Positions 45,484 to 54,485 are shown, counted from the first letter of the stretch. The stretch is DNA of 64,000 nt from Bradyrhizobium canariense (GCF_018130465.1 NZ_JAFCKJ010000001.1:868001-932000), one strand, 5' to 3'. Made by a program: numbers and translations. The notes: generated from the letters alone by a model not told the origin.

Positions 45484-46557
45484 ATGAACGATCAGATTGC
45501 CATTCCTTGTGTGGTCATGCGCGGCGGGACCTCGCGCGGGCCGTTTTTCCTGGCCCGCGATCTTCCAGCGGAGCCCAGCCTGCGCGACGCGGTGCTGTTG
45601 TCAGTGATGGGAGGCGGGCACGATCTTGGAATCGATGGCATCGGCGGCGGCAATGCGGTCATCAACAAGGTCGCGATTATTGGCCCCGGATCGGTGCCCG
45701 GCGCCGACGTTGATTATCTGTTTGCCCAGGTGCGGGTTCGCGACGGGATCGTCGACACCTCGCCGAACTGCGGGAACATGCTGGCCGCAGTGGGGCCGTT
45801 CGCAATTGAAGCCGGGCTGGTCGCCGCTACCGTAGATCGCACCCATGTGCGCATCCACAATGTCAACACCGGCAAGCTGATTGATGCGACCGTTGCCACC
45901 CCCCGAGGGCAGGTGACTTACGAGGGCGAGGCGCGCATCGACGGCGTGCCGGGAACGGCCGCGCCCATCGAACTGTCATTCCCGGACGCGGCCGGCGCAC
46001 GCACCGGTCGGCTGCTGCCGACGGGACGCCCGGTCGACCGTATCGAAGGCATCGATGTGACCTGCATCGACGCGGCAATGCCGGTCATGCTGGTCCGCGC
46101 TGCGGACCTGGGATGGACCGGCCGCGAGGCTCCTTCGGACTTCACCGACAGCGGCTTCCGCGCGCGACTCGAGAACTTGCGCATCGAGGCGGGACGCCGG
46201 ATGGGCTTTCCGAATCCTGCGGCAATGGTGATCCCGAAGCCGGTTCTGATTGCGCCGGCCGGCGAGGCGACGTTGAACACCCGATACTTCATGCCACACG
46301 ATTGCCACAGCGCGCTGGCGGTCACCGGCGCAGTCGCGATCGCAACTGCCTGCGTCACTGCCGGAACGATCGCGGCAGAGATGGTCGGGCCGCTGGCGCC
46401 GCCGGTGCCGATCACGCTCGCGCATCCCTCCGGCCAACTGGTGGTTCGGCTGGAGCCCGGCCCGGTTGCGCGGGTGCTGCGGACAGCCCGGCGAATTTTC
46501 GAGGGGCATGTGTTCGCCCGTCGATCGCACCTGCCTCATTCAGTCCTCGCGGCCTGA
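45484..46557 (+). CDS. PrpF-family isomerase / 4-oxalomesaconate tautomerase-like
   Basis: A 357-residue protein of the PrpF family, which isomerises unsaturated di- and tricarboxylates such as methylaconitate or 4-oxalomesaconate. The family start IPCVVMRGGTSRGPFFL and the next motif DGIGGGNAVINKVAIIG are clear. Also conserved are SPNCGNMLAAVGPFAIEAGL, with the catalytic-type Cys, and GRRMGFPNPAAMVIPKP. Length is normal. The ATG at 45484 follows GGAAAGAACTCC; the one at 45460 is an alternative. It precedes dctA and is divergent from a LysR gene, so uptake and use of a carboxylic acid is the likely role. The exact substrate is open. Confidence 0.85.
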   Translation: MNDQIAIPCVVMRGGTSRGPFFLARDLPAEPSLRDAVLLSVMGGGHDLGIDGIGGGNAVINKVAIIGPGSVPGADVDYLFAQVRVRDGIVDTSPNCGNMLAAVGPFAIEAGLVAATVDRTHVRIHNVNTGKLIDATVATPRGQVTYEGEARIDGVPGTAAPIELSFPDAAGARTGRLLPTGRPVDRIEGIDVTCIDAAMPVMLVRAADLGWTGREAPSDFTDSGFRARLENLRIEAGRRMGFPNPAAMVIPKPVLIAPAGEATLNTRYFMPHDCHSALAVTGAVAIATACVTAGTIAAEMVGPLAPPVPITLAHPSGQLVVRLEPGPVARVLRTARRIFEGHVFARRSHLPHSVLAA

Positions 46558-46609
46558 AGCCGGACCGCTTTCAAGCCCTTAAAAAATCAGAGCCATGGGA
46601 GAAACGAGA

Positions 46610-47989
46610 ATGCAGAAGCAGGCGCGGGACGGGTCCCCGAACACCGAGGCGCGGAAGCCATTGTATCGGATTCTCTACGTCCAGGTGCTGATCGGCCTCA
46701 TGCTGGGTGTCCTCACCGGCCATCTCTGGCCCGAATTTGGCGCCGCGCTGAAGCCCTTTGGCGACGGCTTCATCAAGCTGGTCAAGATGATGATCGCGCC
46801 GATCGTGTTCTGCACCGTTGTCAGCGGCATCAACAGCATCAGCGATTCCCGGGAGGTCGGCCGGACGCTGGCGAAATCGATGGCGCTGTTCTACCTGCTG
46901 ACCGTGCTTGCATTGCTTGTCGGGCTCGTCGCCGTATCGCTGATCCAGCCGGGCGTGGGCATGCATGTTTCCGTCAGCACGCTGGATCCGTCTGTGGCTG
47001 CGAAATTCACCAAGCAGGCCGGTGCGACCGGATTCGCGGACTTCGTTCTGCACATCATCCCGCACTCGTTCTTTGGGGCGTTTGCGGAGGGCGAAGTGCT
47101 GCCGGTGCTCCTGATCTCCATTCTGATCGCCTTTGGTCTCAGCCGTGCCGGCGACAATGGCATCGTGGTGACCAAGGCGGTCGCCTCGTTCTCACACGTC
47201 TTGTTTGTGTCCTTCGGCTTCATCATGAAGCTCGCTCCGCTAGGCGCCTTCGGCGCCATGGCATTCACGGTGGGCCGCTATGGCATCCGCTCGATTGGCT
47301 CACTCGGACTGCTGATCCTGACCTTCTATATCGCCTGCTCCGTCTTCGTGGTCGTCGTGCTCGGTACCTTGGCGCGGTTAAACGGCTTCAGTCTTTGGAA
47401 GACCATCCGCTACTTCAAGGAAGAGCTGTTGATCGTGCTCGGCACGTCATCGTCGGAGCCGGCCCTGCCTGGCGCGCTGCACAAGCTGCAGCAACTCGGA
47501 TGCCGGAAGGGCGTGTCAGGGCTTGTCTTGCCGATGGGCTACTCGTTCAACCTGGACGGCAGCGCCATTTATCTCACCTTGGCCTCCATCTTCATCGCGC
47601 AGGCCTGCGACATTCACCTGTCGTGGGGGCAGATTGCGGCGATGCTCGGCTTGATGCTGCTGACTTCCAAAGGGGCGGCCGGAGTTACCGGCAGCGGCTT
47701 CGTCGCGCTTGTTGCGACCCTCTCCGTCATGCCGGATCTGCCCGTGACCGGAGTGGCGCTGCTGGTCGGCATCGACCGTTTCATGTCGGAAGCGCGGGCG
47801 CTGACCAGCATGATCAGCAACTGTGTCGCATCCATCACCATTTCGCTGTGGGAGGACGCTTGTGACCGCGAGGTGTTGGCCCGCGAACTGGGACAGAGTG
47901 GCACCCCTAACGTCCCAGCCGGATCGAAGATCGGTGGAGCAGCGCAGCAGGACAAGTCCTGGATTTCGACGACGCAATCGGCCGCTTAA
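46610..47989 (+). CDS. dctA: Dicarboxylate/cation symporter, DctA family
   Basis: A 459-residue secondary transporter of the DAACS family (DctA/GltP). About eight helices and two re-entrant loops are implied by the conserved SSEPALPGALHKLQQLG, MGYSFNLDGSAIYLTLASIF and TSKGAAGVTGSGFVAL motifs. They carry the substrate- and Na+-binding residues. N-terminal YRILYVQVLIGLMLGVLTGH is typical of DctA. The ATG at 46610, with GGGAGAAACGAGA before it, is preferred over 46595. It lies 52 bp after the PrpF-family gene, so the two are probably cotranscribed. Other DctA-type genes may exist elsewhere; the symbol marks the family. Confidence 0.85.
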   Translation: MQKQARDGSPNTEARKPLYRILYVQVLIGLMLGVLTGHLWPEFGAALKPFGDGFIKLVKMMIAPIVFCTVVSGINSISDSREVGRTLAKSMALFYLLTVLALLVGLVAVSLIQPGVGMHVSVSTLDPSVAAKFTKQAGATGFADFVLHIIPHSFFGAFAEGEVLPVLLISILIAFGLSRAGDNGIVVTKAVASFSHVLFVSFGFIMKLAPLGAFGAMAFTVGRYGIRSIGSLGLLILTFYIACSVFVVVVLGTLARLNGFSLWKTIRYFKEELLIVLGTSSSEPALPGALHKLQQLGCRKGVSGLVLPMGYSFNLDGSAIYLTLASIFIAQACDIHLSWGQIAAMLGLMLLTSKGAAGVTGSGFVALVATLSVMPDLPVTGVALLVGIDRFMSEARALTSMISNCVASITISLWEDACDREVLARELGQSGTPNVPAGSKIGGAAQQDKSWISTTQSAA

Positions 47990-48097
47990 CTCCACCCTTG
48001 GGATGAAATCGGCTGCGGCGTTCAATTTGGCTGGCGCCGGCAAGTCGAACTTGTTGAGCGCTGGCTGCCGAAAACAGAGAGCGCGACGTCGATCAGA

Positions 48098-50038
48098 CTA
48101 GTTCGACTTCGCGCCTTCCTTGGCGTTCTCCGCCGTCGGCGATTCGACCGGTGCGGGACGTTTTCCGCTGCCGGTGATGCGCTCGATTGCCGAGCGCACC
48201 GCATCGCCCCCCTTGCGCTCCTTCAGCATGTCCAGCAGCGGCGCGGAGGCCGGCGAGCGGCGGATCAGGCTTTCCGGATCGGGGAAGACCAGGGGATCGT
48301 CCCAGGGGCCCTGCACCACGAAGGGCAATTCGAAGCCCGACGCGCTGTTGAGGCTGGCCACGCCCTTCATGTCGTATTCGCGCGTCGGCACCGAGGCGGT
48401 GCCGGTCATCGTGATCTTCGCCGCAGGTCCCTCGACGCGGATGTCCTCGGCGGTGGCGACGCCGTCGGAGAACTTCACCGCGATGGTGAGATTGTCGTAA
48501 GGGGTGGAGCCGTTGCGGAAATTGCCGCCGCCGGAGAGCGGGCGCCGCTCGAGCCGCTTCAGGAGCTGCTCGGCATTGAAGCCCGAGATCGCGCCGTCAT
48601 GCCCGGTCACGGTGGCGCTGCCGTCGAGCGACTGCACGAGGCCGAACGGGCTCGAGCCGGAAGCGAGGAGCGAGACGTTGATGTTGCCGCGGCCGGACAG
48701 CTTGTTGAGGCCGAACAGCTCGGAGGCGCAGGCCTGAAGGTCGACGTCGGTGAACTGGAATTGCGCCTTGATGTCGGCGACGGTGTCGGAGCGCGCGATG
48801 CCGAACGAGCCCTTGGCGATACCGCCATAGACCTGGGCCTCGCCGACCGAGAGCGCCAGCGTGCCGTTGCGCAGATTCGCGCCGATCGCGGTGCGACCGA
48901 GTTTCGACCCCCCGACCGTCAGCTTGGCTGCCGACAGGCGCATGTCGAGGTCGGTGGTCGACAGGGCGTTGAGATCGAACAGCTGCCTGTTCCAGTCGCG
49001 CGCGCCGCTCGCGAGCAGGCGGAAGGTCGAGATATAAGGTGTGAAGTCGAGCGCGTCGGCTGCGAGCGTCGCCTGCAGCGTCTGCCGGCCGTTATTGGCG
49101 TAGGTCATCACGCCCTCGGCGGTGTTGCCGTCGAGCTCGACATTGACGTTGGTGAGCGCGATCGAGGCGCCGACGACATTGGCGCGCGCCTTCAACGCGA
49201 AGCGCCCGAAGCCGCCGCTGGCGGGCTGCGGCTGGCCGGTCCAGCGCAGCGCGTTGCGCAAGGACGGGCTGTCGATGGTGAGCGTGCCCTCCATCATCGG
49301 GCTGGTGCGGTTGGCGACGTTGCCGTCGAAGGCGAGCTTGAGCGGTGCGCTCGCGATCCGCGCCTTCAACCCCGAGCGCTCGCCGGAGAGCGCGGCGACG
49401 AAATCGGAAAAGCTGATCGATCCGTCGACCCGTTCGCCGCGCCAGTCGAACTGTCCGGTCGCAGCAAAGGAGCGCGAGATCGAGGGCCAGGCCAGCGACA
49501 GGTCGATGTCCTCGAACTTCTCGGTGCCGTGCGTGGCAGCGTCCTCGTAATTGAGCACGCCGTCCTGGATCCGGATCTCGGAGAACGACACCTGATTCTC
49601 GGCGCCGGGCTTCATGGTGCGCGCGATGGTCTGGATGAACGGCGTCCAGTTGCTCTCGCCGTCCGGCTTCAGGCTGACATGGATGCGCGGCCGCAGCAGC
49701 GTCAGGTCGGCGATCTCGAACCGTTGCAGCAGCAGCGGCAGCAGCCGCAGGTTCGCGGTCAGCACGTCGACATGGAGCGCGGGATCGCTGGTGCCGCCGC
49801 CCTTCAGACCGACGTCATGGAAGGAGATGTAGCTTGCCGGCAGCACGGAAATGTCGATCGCGCCTGCGACACTGAGCTCGAGCCCGGTGACGTCGCGGAT
49901 CTGCGTTTCCACCGCCTTGCGCAGCGCGTCGCGGTTGATGAGCCATGAGGTCGCGATCAGGGCGATCAGCGCCACGCCGAGCAGCGCCGCGATCGGCGTC
50001 CCGAGGCGCTTCATTCCTTGGGCCATGGTCAATGGCAT
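48098..50038 (-). CDS. AsmA family envelope protein
   Basis: A 646-residue protein anchored by one N-terminal helix (TPIAALLGVALIALIATSWLI) with a large periplasmic beta-rich body. AsmA-type signatures are LELSVAGAIDISVLPASYIS near the N terminus and the AsmA_2 part at about 380-560 (LSGRGNINVSLLASGSSPFG). AsmA proteins resemble bridge-like lipid-transfer proteins and influence outer-membrane composition. Several close ATGs exist (50038, 50026, 50014), and the first is used. The gene stands alone between dctA and scoA, convergent with dctA. Confidence 0.85.
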   Translation of the reverse strand: MPLTMAQGMKRLGTPIAALLGVALIALIATSWLINRDALRKAVETQIRDVTGLELSVAGAIDISVLPASYISFHDVGLKGGGTSDPALHVDVLTANLRLLPLLLQRFEIADLTLLRPRIHVSLKPDGESNWTPFIQTIARTMKPGAENQVSFSEIRIQDGVLNYEDAATHGTEKFEDIDLSLAWPSISRSFAATGQFDWRGERVDGSISFSDFVAALSGERSGLKARIASAPLKLAFDGNVANRTSPMMEGTLTIDSPSLRNALRWTGQPQPASGGFGRFALKARANVVGASIALTNVNVELDGNTAEGVMTYANNGRQTLQATLAADALDFTPYISTFRLLASGARDWNRQLFDLNALSTTDLDMRLSAAKLTVGGSKLGRTAIGANLRNGTLALSVGEAQVYGGIAKGSFGIARSDTVADIKAQFQFTDVDLQACASELFGLNKLSGRGNINVSLLASGSSPFGLVQSLDGSATVTGHDGAISGFNAEQLLKRLERRPLSGGGNFRNGSTPYDNLTIAVKFSDGVATAEDIRVEGPAAKITMTGTASVPTREYDMKGVASLNSASGFELPFVVQGPWDDPLVFPDPESLIRRSPASAPLLDMLKERKGGDAVRSAIERITGSGKRPAPVESPTAENAKEGAKSN

Positions 50039-50314
50039 GTCCTGATCGAGTTGGTCGCTGGAGCCAGAAGGCGGGCCGGGAAACCTGCGCGCCCCACGCC
50101 CAAGACTATTGTGTTAAGTGCCGCAACTTGATGGGTTTTCTTGTCGCTTTCAAGGCCGCGGGAACGGTTGCGCCCACGGCTTGGGCAGCTTCTATCACCC
50201 GGGGGCGGAGCGGAGAACCCCGTATCATTGACGGCCTCGGACGATTTCGCCTAATAATTGCCGCCAATAAGGCGCGACGCCTGCAAGCCGAAGGTTCACT
50301 CGAAGGTTATTTGC

Positions 50315-51022
50315 ATGAACAAGGTCTATCCCGACGCCAAGTCGGCTCTCGAGGGCGTTCTGAAAGACAACATGATGATCATGTCGGGCGGCTTCGGCCT
50401 CTGCGGCATCGCCGAGGAGCTGTCGGACGCGATCCGCGAGTCCGGCGTCAAGGGCCTGACGGTGATCTCAAACAATGCCGGCGTCGACGGAATTGGCCTC
50501 AGCCGCCTGCTGGAAACCCGCCAGATCAAGAAGATGATCTCGTCCTATGTCGGCGAAAACAAGCTGTTCGCCCAGCAATTCCTCGCCGGCGAGCTGGAAC
50601 TCGAATTCAATCCGCAGGGCACGCTGGCCGAGCGCATCCGCGCGGGCGGCGCCGGCATTCCGGCCTTCTACACCAAGACCGGCGTCGGCACGCTGATCGC
50701 CGAGGGCAAGGAAGTGAAGGAATTCGACGGACAGAAGTACTTGATGGAGCGCGGCCTGTTCGCTGACCTCGCCATCGTCCACGCCTGGAAGGGCGACACT
50801 GCCGGCAACCTCATCTACCGCAAGACCGCGCGCAATTTTAACCCGATGATGGCGACCGCCGCCAAGGTCACGGTGGCCGAGGTCGAGCATCTGGTTCCGG
50901 CCGGCGAGCTCGATCCCGATCACATCCACACGCCCGGACTTTTCGTAAAGCGCATCGTCGAGGTCGGAACGGCCAAGAAGCGCATCGAATTCCGCAACAC
51001 CCGCCCGCGCACGGCAGCTTGA
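50315..51022 (+). CDS. scoA: 3-oxoacid CoA-transferase subunit A
   Basis: A 235-residue subunit of a two-subunit CoA transferase that moves CoA from succinyl-CoA to acetoacetate or a similar 3-oxoacid. It has the Gly-rich coenzyme loop IMSGGFGLCGIAEEL near residue 24 and the conserved GQKYLMERGLFADLAIVHAW. The ATG at 50315 starts MNKVYPDAKSALEG, as in the family. It is 15 bp from scoB. The same fold serves beta-ketoadipate transferase (PcaIJ), but the sequence resembles ScoAB, and there are no other aromatic-degradation genes nearby. Confidence 0.92.
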   Translation: MNKVYPDAKSALEGVLKDNMMIMSGGFGLCGIAEELSDAIRESGVKGLTVISNNAGVDGIGLSRLLETRQIKKMISSYVGENKLFAQQFLAGELELEFNPQGTLAERIRAGGAGIPAFYTKTGVGTLIAEGKEVKEFDGQKYLMERGLFADLAIVHAWKGDTAGNLIYRKTARNFNPMMATAAKVTVAEVEHLVPAGELDPDHIHTPGLFVKRIVEVGTAKKRIEFRNTRPRTAA

Positions 51023-51037
51023 GATCAGGAGACCGAT

Positions 51038-51688
51038 ATGGCCTGGACCCGTGAACAGATGGCTGCGCGCGCCGCGAAGGAACTGCGTGACGGCTATTAC
51101 GTCAATCTCGGCATCGGCATCCCGACGCTGGTCTCGAACTACATCCCGGACGGCATGGACGTCAGCCTCCAGAGCGAGAACGGCATGCTCGGCATGGGCC
51201 CGTTCCCCTATGAGGGTGAAGAGGACGCCGATCTCATCAACGCCGGCAAGCAGACCGTGAGCGAGCTGCCGTCGACCTCGTATTTCTCGAGCGCGGATTC
51301 CTTCGGCATGATCCGCGGCGGCCACATGGATCTGTCGATCCTCGGCGCCATGCAGGTGGCCCAGAACGGCGATCTCGCCAACTGGATGATCCCCGGCAAG
51401 ATGGTCAAGGGCATGGGCGGCGCGATGGATCTCGTCGCCGGCGTCAAGCGCGTCGTCGTGGTGATGGAGCATTCGGCCAAGGACGGTGCCAAGCTTCTGA
51501 AGCAGTGCAATTTGCCGCTGACCGGCGAGCGCGTGGTCGACATGGTCGTGACTGACCTGGCTGTCTTCACCATCGACAAGCACGGCGGCGGCGGCATGGC
51601 GCTGATCGAGCTCGCCGACGGCGTTTCGCTCGACGAGGTCAAGGCCAAGACCGAAGCCGAATTCCGCGTCGCGCTGAAGAACACCTGA
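51038..51688 (+). CDS. scoB: 3-oxoacid CoA-transferase subunit B
   Basis: The catalytic subunit, 216 residues. The nucleophilic glutamate is in the motif [14 protein letters not shown] (about residue 51), where it forms the CoA thioester. [18 protein letters not shown] precedes it. [20 protein letters not shown] and [15 protein letters not shown] are conserved. It forms a heterotetramer with ScoA. A clean hairpin 24 bp after the stop ends the operon. Confidence 0.93.
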   Translation: MAWTREQMAARAAKELRDGYYVNLGIGIPTLVSNYIPDGMDVSLQSENGMLGMGPFPYEGEEDADLINAGKQTVSELPSTSYFSSADSFGMIRGGHMDLSILGAMQVAQNGDLANWMIPGKMVKGMGGAMDLVAGVKRVVVVMEHSAKDGAKLLKQCNLPLTGERVVDMVVTDLAVFTIDKHGGGGMALIELADGVSLDEVKAKTEAEFRVALKNT

Positions 51689-51711
51689 TACAGCAGTCGC
51701 GAATGATCGTG

Positions 51712-51737
51712 AATGGCCGGGCATCGTCCCGGCCATT
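51712..51737 (+). terminator. Hairpin after scoB
   Basis: AATGGCCGGG / CATCGT / CCCGGCCATT is a perfect 10-bp stem 24 bp after the scoB stop, followed by TTCCGTTTC. Likely terminator of scoAB. Confidence 0.65.
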
Positions 51738-51777
51738 TCCGTTTCAGCTTTGGCGCCGCTGTGACCACATCTTCGGT

Positions 51778-51912
51778 GTCGTCCTGGCGAAGGCCAGGAC
51801 CCATACCGCGAGGTCTATCGAGCGCAGTCGGTGGGCGTCCCAAGGGCTGTCAACGCGAGACTTCGCCAAACTTTGCCTGGTGGTTATGGGGCCTGGCTTT
51901 CGCCAGGACGAC
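51778..51912. repeat. Dispersed palindromic intergenic repeat, copy 2
   Basis: Same GTCGTCCTGGCGAAGGCCAG left arm and GGCTTTCGCCAGGACGAC right arm as the copy at 4137. The interior differs in length and detail (TGGTTATGGGGCCTGG near the right end). It lies between scoB and nirV. Confidence 0.75.
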
Positions 51913-51946
51913 ATTGTGGAGGCAGCGCGCACGTTGCCTCCACAAT
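51913..51946 (-). terminator. Hairpin after nirV
   Basis: ATTGTGGAGGCA / 10-nt loop / TGCCTCCACAAT, a perfect 12-bp stem 4 bp past the nirV stop and abutting the dispersed repeat. No T run. Probable 3' end of the nirV mRNA. Confidence 0.55.
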
Positions 51947-51950
51947 CGCA

Positions 51951-52829
51951 TCATGACTTGACCAACCATGCCCGACCCCATCGCGCCGACACGCTCGCGA
52001 CCCAGGAGGTTTCCTCTCGAACCAGGCGGAAGCCGAGATTGGCGGGCGGCACGCCTTGCGCGCAACCGCCGGCGCGGGCGTCGCGGATGAAATCGGTGAC
52101 ATAGGCGCGGTGCGCACCCTCGGCGATACGCACGCCGCAGTTCACGGTGGGGCGGCCGGCATTGCCGGCCTCGTCGATCCGCGAGCGCACGAAGCAGGTC
52201 GAGGTCCACTCCCAGACATTGCCGGCGAGATCTTCGATGCCGTGCTCGTTCGAACCGAACCTGCCGAACGGATAGGCCGTCGTGTCGAAGAGGTCGCGTT
52301 CGGATTCACGCTCGTAGCGGCCGATCCAGCGTTTCGATGGATCTGCTGCGTCCACCGGAAGGCCGTCATCCTTAAATCTGGAGCCGGCCGCAAAGGCCCA
52401 TTCCGCGTCGCTCGGCAGGCGGTAGTTGTGACCGGTCTTGCGCGATAGCCAACCCGCATAAGCCTCGGCATCGTGCCAGCTCACCTGCACCGCAGGCCGA
52501 TCGGAGGCGATTGCCACGCCGCGATCAAGCGCGCGACAAGAGCCCTCCTGCACGCAAATCTGATAGTCGGATGACGAGACTTGATGCCGCATGATGTGCA
52601 GCGGCCTCTCGAAGCGCATCGCGCGCAGCGGCGCTTCCGCCTGCTGCCCGGCACGCGTGAAATCGCCGGCCTCGCGATAGGAGAGGCTACCTGGCGCGAC
52701 CCTGACGATGGCAGGCTCCGCAGCGGTGCCGTGGGTCCCGATGTCCGACACCAGCGGCGCCACCGCGATCGGCCCTGCAAGCCCGGCGGCGCAGGCGAGT
52801 AGCAGTTTCAGCTTGAATGCTATCAGCAT
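51951..52829 (-). CDS. nirV: NirV-like SUMF1/formylglycine-domain protein
   Basis: A 292-residue exported protein next to nirK. After an N-terminal signal (LLLACAAGLAGPIAVAP) it is one SUMF1 (FGE-sulfatase) domain. Typical stretches are VQVSWHDAEAYAGWLSRKTG, YRLPSDAEWAFAAGSRF, GIEDLAGNVWEWTSTCF and NLGFRLVRE. This partner of nirK is called NirV. Its role is unknown; it may assist copper site assembly or NirK maturation, but that is speculation. It starts 51 bp after the nirK stop, with an intrinsic terminator between them, so it should be made in smaller amounts than NirK. Confidence 0.85.
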   Translation of the reverse strand: MLIAFKLKLLLACAAGLAGPIAVAPLVSDIGTHGTAAEPAIVRVAPGSLSYREAGDFTRAGQQAEAPLRAMRFERPLHIMRHQVSSSDYQICVQEGSCRALDRGVAIASDRPAVQVSWHDAEAYAGWLSRKTGHNYRLPSDAEWAFAAGSRFKDDGLPVDAADPSKRWIGRYERESERDLFDTTAYPFGRFGSNEHGIEDLAGNVWEWTSTCFVRSRIDEAGNAGRPTVNCGVRIAEGAHRAYVTDFIRDARAGGCAQGVPPANLGFRLVREETSWVASVSARWGRAWLVKS

Positions 52830-52848
52830 GGTCGTTCCCCAAGGAAAA

Positions 52849-52870
52849 GGGGCCGGTCATCACCGGCCCC
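52849..52870 (-). terminator. Intrinsic terminator between nirK and nirV
   Basis: On the minus strand GGGGCCGGT / GATG / ACCGGCCCC forms a perfect 9-bp stem followed by TTTTCCTT. It starts about 10 bp after the nirK stop and ends about 20 bp before the nirV start. Readthrough would still reach nirV. Confidence 0.8.
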
Positions 52871-52879
52871 TCGTCACGT

Positions 52880-53986
52880 CTAGTTGGTGTTGGGGGCCGG
52901 GATATCCGCAGGGGCCTTCACCTGCGTCATCAGATCGTCGTTCCACTTGCCTTCGACCTTGAAGTGCGCGGTGGCGCCGAGGTCGGCGGCCTCGATCAGA
53001 TTGTGCGTGACATAGGCGTAGATGCCGGGCTGCATGAATTTGTACAGCGCAGCTCCCGCCGAGCCGCCGCGGATGAACCAGGTCTCGAGCCCGGTCTCCG
53101 GCGCGTTGGAGAACTTGCCGGTCTCCCAGACATAGTCGCCATGGCCGCCGATCAGATGCGGACGGCTGTCGCGATTGGCCTGCGAATGCACGATCAGCAC
53201 GTTCTCGCCGACATTGGCGGTGAGCGCATTCTTGCCGGTGAGCGCGCCGACCTTGCCGTTGAACACGACATGGGAGGGGATCAGCTTCTTCATCACCTCT
53301 TCGGTGTCGGTGAAGGCTTCGCCCGGCGAGTCATAGGACTTGAAATTGCCCTTGTCGTCGCGCGGGACGTACATGTCCTGCTCGCCGACATAGTAGACCT
53401 TGTCGTATTTCAGTGCGTGGCCCTTGCCGTCGTTGAGGCCGTCGCGCGGCAGCACCATCACGGCGCCGTTCATGCCGGAGACGACGTGCCAGGGGATCAT
53501 CGGACCGCCCGGTGCGCAATGGTAGACGAACACGCCGGTCTTGGTCGCCTTCCAGCGCAATACGACCTGCTCGCCGGGATTGACCAGCGTGAGAGCACCG
53601 CCGCCGAGCGCGCCGGTCGCGGAATGGAAGTCGATGTTGTGCGGCATGGAGTTGGTTGCGGGATTGACCAGCGTCGTTTCGACGTAGTCGCCCTCGTGCA
53701 CGACCATCATCGGGCCCGGCATCGAGCCGTTGAAGGTCATTGCCTGGAAGGTGGTGCCCTTCTCGTCGATGACGACCTTCTTCTCCTCGATCGTGAGCTT
53801 GAACTCCACGATCTTGGGACCCTGCTTGGTCGCTTGCTCGTGCGCATGCACGAAGGGCGGAGCGACCAGCTCGATCTTCTGGCGCGGCAGTTTGAGATCA
53901 TCGGCGGCCAAGGCGGGTGTCGCCAGCATCAAGGCAGTCGCGGCGGCGCTGATCAATGCGGCTCGGCGGGTGAACATCGGAAGCAT
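52880..53986 (-). CDS. nirK: Copper-containing nitrite reductase
   Basis: Reduces nitrite to nitric oxide in the periplasm during denitrification; a trimer of 368-residue subunits. An N-terminal signal with the twin Arg FTRRAALIS ends ALA before ADDLKLP. Type 1 copper ligands are His116 (MPHNIDFH), Cys157 (YHCAPGG), His167 (PWHVVSGM) and Met172. Type 2 ligands are His121, His156 and His328 (YVTHNL). The catalytic Asp119 and His277 (SRPHLIGGH) are present. The sequence and spacing match class I AcNIR. A FixK/NNR-type box lies about 52 bp upstream of the start, and an intrinsic terminator separates it from nirV. Confidence 0.96.
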   Translation of the reverse strand: MLPMFTRRAALISAAATALMLATPALAADDLKLPRQKIELVAPPFVHAHEQATKQGPKIVEFKLTIEEKKVVIDEKGTTFQAMTFNGSMPGPMMVVHEGDYVETTLVNPATNSMPHNIDFHSATGALGGGALTLVNPGEQVVLRWKATKTGVFVYHCAPGGPMIPWHVVSGMNGAVMVLPRDGLNDGKGHALKYDKVYYVGEQDMYVPRDDKGNFKSYDSPGEAFTDTEEVMKKLIPSHVVFNGKVGALTGKNALTANVGENVLIVHSQANRDSRPHLIGGHGDYVWETGKFSNAPETGLETWFIRGGSAGAALYKFMQPGIYAYVTHNLIEAADLGATAHFKVEGKWNDDLMTQVKAPADIPAPNTN

Positions 53987-54037
53987 CCTTCATCTGTGAT
54001 GACGGAATGCAGTGTGCGCCGATCGCGGCAAGTGTGT

Positions 54038-54051
54038 TTGCGCTGCGACAA
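54038..54051 (-). promoter_or_regulatory. FNR/FixK/NnrR-type box upstream of nirK
   Basis: TTGCGCTGCGACAA (minus strand TTGTCGCAGCGCAA): TTG-N8-CAA with one base off the strict FixK2 consensus TTG(A/C)-N6-(T/G)CAA. Its centre is about 58 bp upstream of the nirK start, a suitable place for an activator of a low-oxygen or NO-induced promoter. Binding by FixK or NnrR is inferred. Confidence 0.65.
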
Positions 54052-54218
54052 GCTTTTGCCGGATTCGCCTCCGGTAAAATCCTTAAGGAGTTTGTCGAAC
54101 ATCGCGTCGGCGATACGAAAGACGCGACAGCGCGCGACGTCAGCCGCGTCGGTCGCAAATCGTTCGCATGTTCAATTGCGTTTATTGCGAATGGATTGTT
54201 GTCGCGGATCGTTGTCGA

Positions 54219-54425
54219 CTAGAGCAACTGGATCGCAATCCAGACCGTACCCCAGACGGCGAGCGACAGCGCGACGAAGACGGCGGCCGTGATGACCATC
54301 ACGCGTACGAGGTGGCCGGCGCCGGCGGCGGGCGCGGAGGGGACGGGACGAAAATCGTCGAAGCGCGGGATATGGTCGCGAACGCCGGTGAGCCACAGAA
54401 CGAGATCGAGCGCGAACGACGCCAT
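54219..54425 (-). CDS. Small single-helix membrane protein in the denitrification cluster
   Basis: A 68-residue protein with a C-terminal hydrophobic segment of about 24 residues (VMVITAAVFVALSLAVWGTV). A short N-terminal half follows MASFALDLVLWLTG, which is itself partly hydrophobic. I do not recognise a family. A ribosome site CTGGAGA lies before the ATG. It is divergent from hemN, and the perfect FixK box at 54486-54499 sits about 61 bp upstream of its start, so it is probably induced with the denitrification genes. Function unknown. Confidence 0.65.
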   Translation of the reverse strand: MASFALDLVLWLTGVRDHIPRFDDFRPVPSAPAAGAGHLVRVMVITAAVFVALSLAVWGTVWIAIQLL

Positions 54426-54485
54426 AGCCTATCTCCAGAGGGCAATAGTCAAATATCACCATGGCTCCGATCAGGCGCTCGGACT

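Noticed and set aside
48599-49948. Plus-strand frame opposite the AsmA gene
   Set aside because: AsmA is clear on the minus strand; this one is a codon-bias shadow.
54007-54222. 71-residue plus-strand frame between nirK and the small membrane gene
   Set aside because: The FixK-type box lies inside it, there is no ribosome site, and no family is recognised.
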